This document shows positions 10,222 to 21,887 of a DNA stretch of 64,000 nucleotides, piece by piece (position 1 is the first letter of the stretch; each line of letters begins with the position of its first letter). The translations under genes were made by a program, and so were the position numbers. The stretch covers positions 755,274-819,273 of the forward strand of contig CAXAMN010021740.1 in the NCBI GenBank assembly GCA_963970005.1, in the 5' to 3' direction. The DNA is from Durusdinium trenchii. Lineage: Eukaryota; Sar; Dinophyceae; Suessiales; Symbiodiniaceae. The notes beneath the pieces are model-generated. The model was not told where the DNA came from. It saw only the letters and a list, made by a program, of their open reading frames with translations, and searched no databases.

Positions 10222-13200
10222 ATGGCCGATCCCCTTTGGACAAAGGATGGCCGTGATTCGCTCTATGTGGACGACACGCGTGGAGGAGCGGCGCACGAGG
10301 TCCGGAAGAGCGAGCTGCGACCCTTCTACGACGTGGGGGAGACGCGGACCTTCCAGGATAACACAGAGATGGTGCACTTGGACGATGCCAACATTTTGGA
10401 CAATTTGCGCGACTGGCTTAGAGAAATACCAAAAAAACAAAACGATAGAGGGAAAGAAACAGAGAGAAAAGCAAAGACAAGCGAGTGGGAGAGCGTGAAA
10501 ACGAGATCTAGATGCAGTTGTGGATGGGATGAGGCAAGAGGTATGCCAAAGACGAGATCTACACCTACACTGCCAATGTCTTGCTTGCTGTGAACCCCTA
10601 CAAGCCCCTCCCCCATTTGTACACCAAGGAGGCTCGGCGGATCAAAGCTGTTTGTTCTTTCAGGGTTGACCCGTCCCACTTAGCGCCACGCAGGCCATGG
10701 ACAAGTATTGGGGCAAGAATCCTGGGACCTTGCCACCTCATCCCTATGCAATCTCAGATGTCGCCTACCGGCAGATGCAGAGAGATAAAAGAAACCAAGC
10801 TTTGGTGATCAGCGGAGAGAGTGGAGCAGGGAAAACGGAGACCGCAAAGTTCACCATGAAATATTTGACAACAAAATCCAGGACTGATGTCGCTCAAGGA
10901 AGCCGCATTCAAGAAAAGATTGTCATGGCAAATCCGATCTTGGAGTCCTTTGGCAATGCGACCACTGTGATGAATCTCAATTCCTCCCGCTTTGGGAAGT
11001 ACAATGAGATGATGTTCAATCCTGTAGGCTCTTTGGTCGGTGCAGGGATCAAAACCTTCCTACTGGAGAGTTCCCGTGTTGTTGGCCAGCAGAAGGGTGA
11101 GAAGAACTATCACGTCTTCTACGAACTCCTGTCTGGTATGGATGAGGATGCTCTTTCAGAATTGTGTCTGGAACGAGATCGGAGCTACAAGTTGATTCAC
11201 TCGAATGGGCCTCAACCAGCTGAGGAATCTGCAGATGCACGGCGGCTAGCCAAACAGTTTCAAGAACTCAAGGAGGCCTTGAGCCTTTTCCTTGACGAAG
11301 AACCTCAGAACAATATTTGGCAAGTGCTTGGTGCCTTGATCCACCTTGGTGAGGTGGACTTTGTCGAGCTTGAAGCCGAGGAAGAAAAGGATGCATTTTT
11401 GCAACCACCAGAGCCTTCTCCAAGCCACTGCGCCTCACCGAGCGCCAGTTCAGCTGCTGCCTCGGACCTTACATCCATCTCTCGATCCCTTCCCACCACG
11501 CAATCCGCCCATGTGGAGATTCATCCAGACACTGAAGACTCACTGGAGATGGCATGCGGTTTGTTGGGATTAGGTGCCAAGGCAGTTCGCAAAATCTTGA
11601 AGTTCAAGGAGATGCGCGTGAACCGTCAGGGGAGAATCTCAGAGATCAGATGTCCTCGCACTTTGGCTCAAGCACGGCAAACCTTGCATTGCATCATCAA
11701 GATCCTCTACAAGCGCCTCTTTGACAAGATCGTGGCCAGCATCAATCACGTGTCCAACGCCGGTGCAAAGTATCAGGAGAACAATTACCACAACATTGGA
11801 ACTCTCGACATTTATGGGTTTGAGCGTTTGGAGTCCAACAGCTTCGAACAACTTTGCATCAATTTGGCCAACGAGCGCCTGCAGCAGTTCTTCGTGGAGG
11901 AAGTCTTGGAAGCGGAGCAGCGGATGTATGCAGAGGCGGGCGCAGGTCTATGTAGTCCTGAAACAATCTGAAACACGATGAAACACCTGTTTCCTTCACC
12001 TCAGAATGCCCGTCCCTCCTTTGACCTTGTCCTTCAACTTATATACTGTAGTTCGTATGAAAAAATGATGTGTTGCAAAATGGGTTTTACTGCTGAACCT
12101 TTAAAGATTTTAAGTCAAGTCATTTGTCATTATTGTTTTAAACATAGCGCTGGCACAAGAAAACATGTGGAGAAAAGTCAAAATGCATCCAAAGATATAT
12201 GATATTCCTTTATATATTTGTTGTTTGCAGGAGAGGTTGAATGTCCAGATGATGGAATTGCCCGACTCCGCGCCCGTGGTCTCTGGGATCCACTCAGTGC
12301 TGAAGCTCCTGGATGAACACAGCTTACGTGCTGTGAAGAACTTGGTTCGCGAGGGAGGTGCTAAGGACTCCAAATTTTGCGAACAAGTCCCGCAGCTGAA
12401 AAGTTAAGTGGATCTTTAGTGTTCTTGACGCTTTCACGCATGTTCACAGTATCCCGTCATTCTCCCATTTTGTTTTTCTGCTTGGTCCAATGAGCCTTAC
12501 GCCCCGGAAGATTAACATGGAACCTGGGAAATGGACGTTTGGAAGTCAGGTTCCATGTTAATCTTCCAGAGTGTAAATTTTATCAATTTCTAAAGCCAGC
12601 AGTGCATCAATGGTTTTAGTTTGTTTTAGCTTTTGGTTAAGAGTCCGAGCTAAGGTCTACAGAGAGCTGATCGATACAAAAGGACAACGGGCTATCATGG
12701 CCTTGAAGCTAAAAGCCAGTCGCACCGACCGTGGGCCCAGTTTGCATGATGGTTTCCAGATTGCACACTACGCAGGCGCGCGCTACTGATTTAAGGATAA
12801 TCAGAGATGTAAAGGTATTGAGTTGGTAAACATGCGCACGCGGATCTTTGTTCAAATGAAAGGGTTTGTGTATTGTTTGGCAACCGGTCACAGGTGCAGT
12901 ATCTTACAGCACCAAGGGCTGGATTGACAAGAACAACGATTCGCTGGTGCCTGAGATTGAACAAGTGCTCAATGATGCAGAAATTCCTTTGATCCAAGAA
13001 ATGGCTGATTTGAGCCGTGCTGCTTCTGGTGAACGCTTGTGCTCTGTGAGCAGCATGTATCTGAGCAATCTCACCGATTTGTTGGCGACCTTGAAGAAGT
13101 GCTCAGTCCACTACATCCGCTGCTTCAACCCCAATCAGGAGCGAAAGGCTGGAGTCTTCAACGCCAAGTATGTGCTGGACCAAGTGATCCAGTGTGGTAC

Positions 13201-15660
13201 GGTCGAATTGGTCAACATCATGCACCATGGCTACCCTCATCGATGCATCTTGAAAGATCTCCGTGGTCGTTTCCAGAAGCTCTTGCCACCAGAGTTCGCG
13301 CACTACTCTGACAGGGACTTTATGCATGCGGTGGCTTTGCCTGGAGAGCAGTGACAGCTTGGGTTTTGATGAAGTCCTTCAGGGAGGTCCCTTCTAGTCA
13401 GATGACATAACTCATTATCTAGAAGCGATAATTCATCATGGCAGGTCCGTGTGACACGCGGCAAGTGCATCCTATTGTTTCCATGTTTCACTCAAACTGG
13501 CAGGCAATTCCTTGCCCGAGACTAGTGGAATCCCAACCAAATCCAACACCTCAAGTTATACAGTAGATGATGGTGTTGTCCTTCCGTGGTCTACAGGTCT
13601 ACGAACCCAACACCCACTTTCGATCTCCTGCACTCAGGTGATGTTGGCCTGGGAGATCGATGATCATCAGTGGACCCTGGGCACCAGTCGTTTGTTTCTG
13701 AAAGCCGGGCAGCTTCGCGCCTTGGAGGAGCTCCGGGACATTGGTGGCCAGGCCTCCCAAGGGGTCATCAAGAAGATCCGACGACAGTCACTGGGCACAT
13801 TTGAGTGTTAGACATGCGATAAAGGTGCTCGGGTTCTCAAGTCACTTCTGCACCATTTGCGACAACAGACAGTGAAGACCACATACCATTTCCACGTACA
13901 GCTCCCCATTGGCTTCACGTAGAGTTCTCCAAAGAGGCTATGAAAAAAGTTTAAGTTTGATGTTGTTTGATGCCTAGGTTTGCAATGAAGAAAGCGCGGG
14001 CATATGCACATGCCATCGAGTTTGTGAAGTACTTACAGATGGTCACCCTTGAAGGCAAACGAGAACGGACCTATGCTGGATTGCGCAGGGCCATCCGCTT
14101 CATGGTGCGAATCAATCGCTGGAAGAATCGAGCTTTGAAGCGCGTGGCTCCAACGGCCGAAGTGATTTTCACCCGAAAACTGGGAGTTCCCTTCGAGACC
14201 ATGACGTTGAGTTTGAGTGCTTCCCTTTTGCCAGAGATGTTCGTGACCATGGGGGCTCAAGACATGCCCTTGATCCATTCACGTTCAAAGGTGCCAAAGG
14301 ACATGACATCTGCAGAGTATGACATGCAGTGGCAGGCCGAGGCAAAGGAGAGCATTCTTTACTTCAACGAAGGGGTGCTGAAGTGTGCCAAGTTGATTGG
14401 AGGCAGGCGGTTTTTGTGCTCTGGGTATGGTCTTTGCTCGACGCATTTGGAGCGATGTTTGTTTTTTGATCGTTTCAACAGTCTTACGGCATGTTTTCTT
14501 TTTTTGTTGTTGCCTTTGTCCAACCACATGATCACATGCCATCAAGCTTGTGTTCGTCGCAAACAGGTGCCTTTGCAAAAGGCGCTCGCGGAAGCTCTGG
14601 AGCCATTGGCGATGTTCGGCTGGTGGATTGCTGCAAAACTGGCCGTGCATTCCCTGTTTCATCAAGCCCAGAGTTGGACAAGATCACGTGCATTTGCCAG
14701 AATCCTGAGAACAGTCACCTGAGTTTGCAAAACCTTGGTTGAATGTGTTTGCGCACTGCTTTGTTGATTGTTGTTTGCTGTTTCGATTCGCCGCCTCAGC
14801 TCACATGCCACATGCCGAGAGTTCACCTGACCTGCCAGTCGCTGCAGGTCAGGTGTTTGCCCACTGCGAGCGCTCCAACACGATCTTGGTTTGGCACTGG
14901 AGGGGAACAAGCTCCAATGTCGACGAGCCTGCCGTGGCTGTGTCCCACAATTTCAAGCTTCCGTCGCTGTGGCAGGTTTTCCGGATGTGCTTTCTTCCAA
15001 AGCCAGCCTCCAAGCAGGGAGAGCATGTCATCGCCTTCTTGGGCCGAATGCATGACTCCAACTGGCTGGCAGTGAGTGTCTACACCGTGTGGAGGGGACC
15101 CAAAGGCACATGTGTGAAGCTAAATCTCATCAAGCAGGTTTACCCAGATCTGTTTGACGAGGCTTTGCAGATGGAGGGAGCTGTCATCTCACACTTCGAG
15201 CTATCCCATTCCGGAAGAACACTGATCCTTGCAGGTGACCGGCTTTTGCGGTTGTATTCTGTCTCGTTTACATCCTCAGGAGTGGAGCTTGAAGATCTTG
15301 ACCCTGCACAAGACTGTGAAGCTCACATCTTGAATCGAGACCCTCATGGTACGGTGACCGCAGTTTGCCCTTTGCCTATGGAACCTGGATCTCGTGAAGG
15401 CTTTGTGGACTGGATTTGGCTTGGTGTGAGCAGCGGAGACATGTTTGGCATTCTGTTGGAAGAGATCCTTGCCGGAACTGGACCGCTTGTGAGCTGTGAA
15501 TATTGATGTGATAGCTCGATCGGCACAGTGCTAGTGACCAGAAAGTTTAAAGTCTTAGCACCAGGTGCAGCAATCGGCCTTGACAACAGCTAAGGAACAG
15601 CAGTGGAGCCATCTCAGTCGCTACCTCATCAGGACGCTTCCGAAGGAACACCCATTCACA
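10222..15660 (+). CDS. Myosin heavy chain with WD40-like tail (class XXII/MyoF-like), 11+ exons
   Basis: Actin motor, cytoplasmic. Frame-consistent exons: 10222-10415, 10541-10649, 10694-11935, 12234-12386, 12655-12775, 12894-13333, 13638-13804, 13978-14402, 14567-14737, 14800-15488, 15565-about 15660, giving about 1,270 residues. The ATG at 10222 gives [10 protein letters not shown], like a short myosin N-terminus. Motor motifs: P-loop GESGAGKTE (10814-10840), switch [10 protein letters not shown], switch II DIYGFE, actin-binding region [10 protein letters not shown], converter FLKAGQL. A Ser/Pro-rich loop sits at about 11400-11520. The neck (exons 7-8) has IQ-like basic helices. Exons 9-11 read as WD-repeat-like sequence (for example [21 protein letters not shown]). 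Apicomplexan MyoF (class XXII) has the same motor-neck-WD40 plan and carries vesicles and plastids; assigning the class here is inference. Five introns start with GC and five with GT. Further tail exons probably follow. Confidence 0.9.
12506..12567. repeat. Perfect 20-bp inverted repeat (hairpin) in a myosin intron
   Basis: GGAAGATTAACATGGAACCT at 12506-12525 is exactly the reverse complement of 12548-12567, separated by 22 bases. In RNA it would fold into a 20-bp perfect stem. It lies mid-way through the intron 12387-12654, so it does not mark the splice sites themselves. Confidence 0.95.
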
Positions 15661-16122
15661 TGGGGTACCCATCCAAGCGATTGTTGCAGTTCATGAGCCC
15701 TCGGAGGGGGACTCTCGCAGTGCCTCGGCCACCGTCGATTCGCATTGACTGGAGACTTGAAACACATCTCAGGGCACCGGTGAAAGGTAAACGCACATGA
15801 ACAAAGGGATCCATGTGAGTTTGCCGAGCCACTTCTTGGTGTCAAGGCTTACATCACGATCTCACAAGGAGGAAGGCCCACATCAACCCAAATACGGTCA
15901 TGTCGATCAGTGCTGATGGAAAGCTATTGCAAAGCGAGCGTCGATCGCACCAGTGGGAGCCAGCGACTGAGCGTCCTGGCTGAAGGTTGTTTCTTGCAGA
16001 CAGGACGGGCGGACATCTACTGTTCAAGCGAGCAAGTTGTGAACCCTTCTCCACTTGCTCGCGATTCTAGTGGTCCAACGGAGAAACAAGCCCATGGTGC
16101 ATGGTCGGGAAAGAGATTGTAG
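15661..16122 (+). CDS. Probable further tail exons of the myosin gene
   Basis: Short in-phase-looking segments continue the WD-like character on the same strand: VPIQAIVAVHEPSEGDS (about 15665-15715), then HINPNTVMSISADGKLL (about 15879-15930), the latter typical of a WD repeat strand. A last frame ends at a stop at 16120-16122. I could not join these segments without a frame change near 15664, so either an intron border was missed or there is a small indel. They are listed as probable rather than proven exons. Confidence 0.4.
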
Positions 16123-17085
16123 AACATGTTGGGACCAGATTTCAGAGGGAATATTGGAGAGTGTGGAGGAAATTCCGAAGGAACTTCAACCACTGCCCGG
16201 CAAGATGCCTTGCATCTGTCTTTAAATCAAAAAAGCTACTGTACCATTGTGTGAGTGTGAGTGTGAGTGTGGGTGTTTGTTTTCTATTGTTTGGTATGTT
16301 CATGTACGTTCTGGAAAGTTTGTGGGGACGCACATAGGCCACAATGGAGAAAGGGTTAGGAAGTAGGACAGTAGGATGCAGTAGGTAGGGTATATGCCAC
16401 AGCGGCAGGAAGCTACTACGTGCACGGATGCAGAACGGCTCAGGTTCTTCACGTGGTGCAAGCGGTCCCTAGAGTTTAAATGACGGAAACCTATGTTCTG
16501 AAATCTTCAGAACCTTTCCCCTTTCTTTGTTTGCTTGGGCTTTCGTTGAGAGAATCTCTTGCATCGAGTTTGCATGCTGTTCAGGTGGAATGTGCCTTTG
16601 TCGTTGGACGCTCTTCGTCATGGATTTGCAGCTCGATCTTCGGCATTGGTGCCCCAAGTGCTTTTGCTTGCGGATGAGGGTAGGCAAATGCTCGTAGCTT
16701 ATGACCAGAGGCAGCCGATCAATTCGGGTGTCGTTAGCTGCTCTTTGGTGTGATTGATGGCGGTAGACCCCATCTTTTGCCTGGTTTTTTTCAATGTCGA
16801 TACTGGGGGGAGCTGAGCCATAAATCCAGCATCAACTTTCTAAGCAGCACTTCCGGACTTATTCATCAAAAGCGCTCAAGAAAGACCTCCAGCTCATCCG
16901 TTGAGCTAATTCATGAGTCAAATCCTAATTAATCTGCGCAGATCCACGCTTTGCCGACTCAATTCATGCAGAAAAACATCATCATCGCTTTTGGGGCAGC
17001 TTGCTTTGTTGCTGAACGGAATGAGCTGTTTTTCTAAACGAACCATTTAATCACATCCATTGCTACTGCTACTGTCCACGGAATA
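16123..17085. other. Gene-poor stretch with (GTGTGA)n tract
   Basis: Contains a GTGTGAGTGTGAGTGTGAGTGTGG microsatellite at about 16249-16275. No supported exon otherwise; open frames at 16.48-16.93 kb have no motif. Confidence 0.45.
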
Positions 17086-17250
17086 CATTAAAGAGTGCTG
17101 CAGCCAACCACAAAAATGTCGATTTACGGCAAGCCTTCTCTCGCTCCAGGACGGCTCCAAGAAGTTGCTCTCACTGGACCTCCGCGAGAACCCTGTGGCT
17201 GATGTCAGCCTATTAGCCGCTCCACTTGAAAGAAGAAAGGACAAGACAAG
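17086..17250 (+). CDS. Possible leucine-rich-repeat exon
   Basis: The frame reads LLSLDLRENPVADVSLLA, the L..L.L..NP......L pattern of a leucine-rich repeat. Only about one repeat is visible, there is no start codon, and no neighbouring repeat exon was found within 1 kb. It may be a relic or a single exon of an LRR gene with distant partners. Confidence 0.25.
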
Positions 17251-19015
17251 AGCCCTCCACAGAGCACTAACACAGAGGCAGCCACTTGCAACACGCACGA
17301 CCTGGAACTGTGTTGGGAGCATGCAGACGAAGTAGACTGGTCGAGCAACGAATGGTCGACCAAGGCCGACCTCCGAGACCCGAGCACCATCGAAAAGGTT
17401 TTATTCAAAAAGTCGCTCGGCCCACAACCGACCCGTCTTGGGTTTTGGGCTTGGCTGGGTTGGCTCATTGTTCTAAGCCTGTTCGATGTGTTTTGAATGC
17501 CTTCCTTTCTGTGAATTTCTGTCCAGATGTTTTCTTGTCCTCTTGTCGCCCAAACCTTCCACTAAACCGGGCCGACGCGGTCCGCAAGCCTTTGTTCCAA
17601 GGTATGCGGTGGAAATCATGGTCATCGCGGTGAAGCCTCCATTGGTCGGACCTTCTTACCAGTCCTTCATGGAGGCGACGAGACGAGACTGTTGGACTTG
17701 GACGTGTTGGACGCTGGTCTTGGAGAGATTTTCCATGCCAGCACACGGGGTGTATATATATATATATATTATATACTGTAAATGTTTTGAACATTATGTT
17801 ATATTTGTAGCCACTTCTTCCAGGAACAGTGGCGTTTTCACGTTCTAAAAGACAACTCCCGGGCAAGTGCACGGTGCCACTCTGACCTCATAGGGCTTGG
17901 TGCCTGCCATGACTGGGGTACCCTGAAAGCCTCTTGAGTGAGGGGCGGCTCACTGGATTTACTTGAGCAGTTTGCCAGAGGTTTTCCTGAGAGCATACAT
18001 TCCGTGCAATCGAGATGCCAGGTGAATCTAGCAGGGCTTTGCGATTTGGTCAACATGGCCGAAGCCCATAAAGTTGGCAGTTTGGTGTATGCTGCCTGGC
18101 AGCTTCATGGGCAGGAAACACACCGTGAAATACCTTTAGCTGGACCCTGTACACATCTGTACACTATAGATAGCACTGTGGTGCATATATGGTTTCCACC
18201 CTTTCAAGTCCAGTGTTATTGTTGTTTTCCTTTGTTGGTGAAGGCAAAGTACGAGTGGGCGTTATGTGGTGAATGAATATGTTGGGAAGCTGCAAGCTCC
18301 TGATGCTTTCCTTAAAGTATCTTAAAGCTTGCGAAAAGTCCTCATTCATACGAGAAGAAATGGAGTTGTCAGCAACAGCTTTATGTTCGGAAGTGGTCTC
18401 CAACTTTCTATTTGGCAAGTCCGTGCAAACAAGCAGTAACAACGATAAAGCAGACTGCCAAGTTTTTTGGCACCTCTCCTTGTTGAAGCCATGAACAACC
18501 CTGACCTGGAAACAACGTTCCAGAATGCTTTCGAAACAAACAATCCTTTCACGTATGCTGAGAAGAATTCAGGCAAGGTGCAAAAAGTCAGAGTCCAGGA
18601 GACCCTGAAATAAACACACTACTCCTTCCGCCTGCCGGGAAGGCTCAAAGAAGAATTGGTGCGAATAAGGCAAATTGCTCATTTGAAGCGAGAGAAATGT
18701 GAAAAAAAATCAACTTTAAGACGCCTCGCAACCATCGTGACACTTGCAGCCATTGCAACCAAGGTTTCATCTTTCGCTGCTTGCAACCATTGGCTGCCTC
18801 ACCGAAATTTGGACCGGCACTCAGTTCACTGCCCGTTGGACAAACGGGAGACATGTGGAGCACTGGCGATTCTCAGGCCGAACAGGACCCAGCAGCAAGT
18901 CCACCGCTCACATCACTTCGGTCACCCTACGACCTCTCAAAGGCGATGGCTGAGCAGTGCCTTTCCAGCACAGACGCAAAATGATGCAAAGAGGTTTTTT
19001 TTTTTGATTTTTTGC
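17251..19015. other. Unassigned stretch
   Basis: Mostly unique DNA with a (TA)n run at about 17751-17777. A frame at 18781-18984 has protein-like composition near its end (SPYDLSKAMAEQCLSST), but no domain or splice partner could be named. Nothing further is supported. Confidence 0.35.
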
Positions 19016-19090
19016 TACTAGTACAAAGGGCATCGCTACTAGGAACAAGAAGCCAGAAGCTACTAATATTATATATATATAGTAACAAGG
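19016..19090. repeat. Fragment of the CTAGTAGC repeat family
   Basis: ACTAGTACAAAGGGCATCGCTACTAGGAACAAGAAGCC and following AGCTACTAATATT, ending in an (AT)n run. Same words as the other dispersed copies. Confidence 0.65.
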
Positions 19091-19989
19091 GATGTGGAAT
19101 TGAGATGATGAAATGAGCATAATGAGCGCACCGCACAAAACCGTGGGGAGGCATTTGAGTGCAGTCGAAATCCGCGAGAGAGAGAGAGAGAAAAAATAAA
19201 GGCATAAGCAAGTTCACGTTGTTTTGCTGGTGCATCTTTTGTGAACAAGTGTATTTTGTGGATGTTTGTGGGCGGCATTGCTTCTTACCAGGTATATTTT
19301 GCAAAAGCACTCGAAGATCATGCGCACTGTCAGTGTGCGGATCGGTGGCGCTGGGCTCTTGGACAAGCATCCTGTTGTTTGTGCTCAGGGGTGCAGTATG
19401 ACTTGGGGTGTGCTTGGAGTATAGTAGGCTTTGTATGGTAATTAAGGTTGTTTGACGCGAATCTGGGGTCTGTATGGCTCTGTGTTTTTTTTTAGTGAGG
19501 TCTACGGAGACAATGATGACCAGTACTGGAATCGTCGTTTACCCTTTCGCCTCAGTCTCGACATCAGCGGCTGGGCTTTATGACATTATGAGATGTTCCT
19601 TTCGTTGACACTGCTTGGCTGCCGGGAGCTTTTGTTGCAATCATCCACAAGGAGCCACCAAATGCGGGGTAGCACTTTGTCAAGTTGGAGCATTTGCGGG
19701 TTTCAGACCCGGAGCCCAACCGGAAAGTGGTTAGTTCTTTGAGTCGAACCACTTTTCCAGCACACTCCACTCTTGTTTTTGGTTTCTGTTTTGAATGCTG
19801 TGCAAATCCAGCTAGTCCAGGTGACAAAGATGCAAATCCTCCCAAAATCGATGCAAACTATGTGGAAAATGTGGCCGAAGGTGCAGGGTTTGAGAGCGCT
19901 GCAACAAAAAGTGTTAATTGCAAGACAGGCATTCTTCGGACACTTGGTGTCATCGTGGACAATCACTGAAGCAGAAACCATAGTTGAAC
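19091..19989. other. Unassigned flank of the DIRS-like element
   Basis: Contains a short GAGA run (about 19175-19190). A frame near 19690-19966 has a plausible stretch (KIDANYVENVAEGAGFESAA) but no family assignment. TAGTTGAAC (19981-19989) immediately precedes the element and recurs just outside its other end (29573-29581). Confidence 0.35.
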
Positions 19990-20128
19990 ATATATTCAAT
20001 CATTTAAGGTAGGCAGGGTCGGTGATGATGAATTATTTGGGAAGCTTCGAATCAACGTCTCCCAATGTTTGAATGCTCAAGCCAAACTGGGGAGACGCCC
20101 CTTGAGGAGCAGTGTCGCTGCTGGTACC
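19990..20128 (+). repeat. Split direct repeat A1
   Basis: Left terminal copy of the 139-bp A repeat, from ATATATTCAATCATTTAAGG to GTCGCTGCTGGTACC. It matches A2 (28824-28962) without a difference that I can see. In A2 the sequence continues TCAAGCTAAACTTTTTCTCCC; here that continuation is missing and is found in reverse orientation near 21018-21042, which marks an inversion. Confidence 0.95.
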
Positions 20129-21009
20129 CCGTTCCCGCCGACCAAGTAGCTCCGTTGCAAATGGGTGTACCTGACCACACCAAAACAGAGGGCGTAGGCA
20201 CAAAACACCATGGGCCAGTGAGGATTGTCAACGGTGGATTCCAAGGTGCCCAACAGGTGGATGACCATAGATGGCTCCAAAGTCGCCGCCTGCGCCTGCC
20301 CCTGACCGAGGCGAGATCCCAAACCAGCCCGAGGTTTCACCACTTCGGAGAGGTCAAATGGCAACTTGAGGTTGCGGACGATCCATCCTAGAGCGGTATA
20401 TGCCCTGGTAGGGGACTTGTGCTCCCGAATGAAGGTGGCCAGGAGGTGTTTGTCTGGGATACCGCCACCTGCGGCGGCAATGACCCCTTGAAGCTCTTGC
20501 CACGTGTGCAATGCTCGCTTCACGGTGGCGGCCTCCGCCTTCTGGAGCACATGTGTGAGCTTGGCCTCGAAGTTGGCGGTGATCTCAGCCAAGCGTGCCG
20601 CCGGCGGGGGCTCAACTGCCAGAAGAATGGCCATCAACTGAGGCAGAAAGCTCAAGGCACCGCCATCCGGGCCGCCCGACTGACGGCCCTGGGCGCTGGG
20701 CCTGACTGGCCCCGCAAACGATGGGGTAGGTCGTGGCCTCAAAGGTGGCGATGTGGTAGGCCGCGGCGCTGATTGCGAAACTTGTTCACGACGAACGATG
20801 TCTCGCACCAGGGCTCCAGCGCCCAGCTCCGCTTCACGGCGCGCCTGGTCCCAGGCCTCTGCCACTGCGCGGCCCTGCTTCAGCGCTTCCTCGTAGGTAA
20901 CGAAGTAAAACGCTAAGTCGGAGGGCCTTTCGATACCATGGGCAGCGCACCACCGCTCCAGCTTCTGCTGTTCAGCAGAGCGGCGGATCTGATCGTCGGC
21001 GCTTGCCAT
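20129..21009 (-). pseudogene. Tyrosine recombinase, N-terminal part (inverted segment)
   Basis: Reading the minus strand from ATG (21009): MASADDQIRR, an Ala/Pro-rich linker (about residues 80-115), then a helical core-binding region and a block ending in GVVRYTHLQRS, which fits the Arg-containing motif I of tyrosine recombinases of DIRS-type elements. The frame is interrupted where it meets A1 at 20128/20129 and would then run into repeat sequence to a stop at 20077. Its natural continuation is found on the opposite strand from 21039. The gene therefore looks cut in two by inversion of about 0.9 kb. The recombinase would normally insert the circular cDNA; this copy should be inactive unless the segment flips back. 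Confidence 0.75.
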
Positions 21010-21038
21010 GGCGTCAGAACCGGGAGGAAAAAGTTTAG

Positions 21039-21887
21039 CTTGAGGGCATCCTTGTGTTCTGGTGCACGAAAGGTAAGACTGGCAGTCGTGGTGGCTTCGC
21101 CTGGAGCGTTCCGAGGTATTGTGGCACGTTGGACCTCCTACAAGTGCTAGGTGCCCATTTGAACAAAGTGCGCCCCAGAACAGGCGCTGGCTTCAAGCGC
21201 TGGCATTGGTTGGGGTTCGACTCGGCTACAGCCCAGCCGGTGGGCACAGCACAATGTGTCCGGATCCTGCAGCCCTACCTGAGTGCAGCCATGGACGTTA
21301 CCAGCCTCTCGTCCTACTCGTTTCGCCGCGTGCTTCCGACTTTGGCAGGGTATGTGGGGCTCTCCGAGACAGAGCGTCTTGCTCTTGGACAATGGGTGGA
21401 TCAGTCCTCCAAGTCTACGGCTACCACCCCTCTGCGATATGACTCGCGGAAACAACGCCTCGGACACCAGTTGCGCCTGGCTGGCTTGCACTTCTTCCAG
21501 GACCTCAACATGGCGTTGTGGGACGAACTGCCGACCGGCTATGCCTCGGCCCGATGGTCCACTTGCATGGAAGAGGCTGACGAGCTCCTCGCTTCGGACC
21601 CTCAGATCCGCCGAGTTTCTACGGACTCCATCCCTGGCATGCCCGTGGTCAAGACCTTGCTGCCGGCCCAGGTCCAGATCATCCGCGCTACTGGTCAACG
21701 ACTCACTGCTGCGCTCCGGCGGAAGCGCCCGGCCCCAGCCGTGGCTGCCGGCCCGGTGCCTGAGCCCACCCAGGGGCCGAGGAACACGGTGTCCACATTT
21801 TCGTTCACCAGCCCTCGCGGCCGGCGAAGCGGGCACGGGTGGAGTCGCCACCCAGGGCTGCTGCTGGCGGTAGTGCCCAACCGGTGA
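21039..21887 (+). pseudogene. Tyrosine recombinase, catalytic C-terminal part
   Basis: This frame has no start codon of its own and begins at the inversion border. It carries CTKGKTG (the basic beta-hairpin with the catalytic Lys region), SLSSYSFRRVLPTLAG (motif II, where the usual His-x-x-Arg appears as Tyr/Ser-x-x-Arg), ALGQWVD and PLRYDSRK, whose Tyr could be the nucleophile. These are in the order expected after the Arg motif seen on the minus strand at 20.15-20.25 kb. The last 60 codons are Pro/Arg-rich. The frame overlaps the next ORF (21839-21887) in another frame, so the two products could be linked by a frameshift. Confidence 0.72.

Noticed and set aside
11661..11673. Second spliced-leader-like word (ACTTTGGCTCAAG)
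   Set aside because: It lies inside a myosin exon and encodes conserved motor sequence; it is a chance match.
17086..17250. Full leucine-rich-repeat gene
   Set aside because: Only one repeat could be read and no neighbouring exon; listed as a weak exon only.
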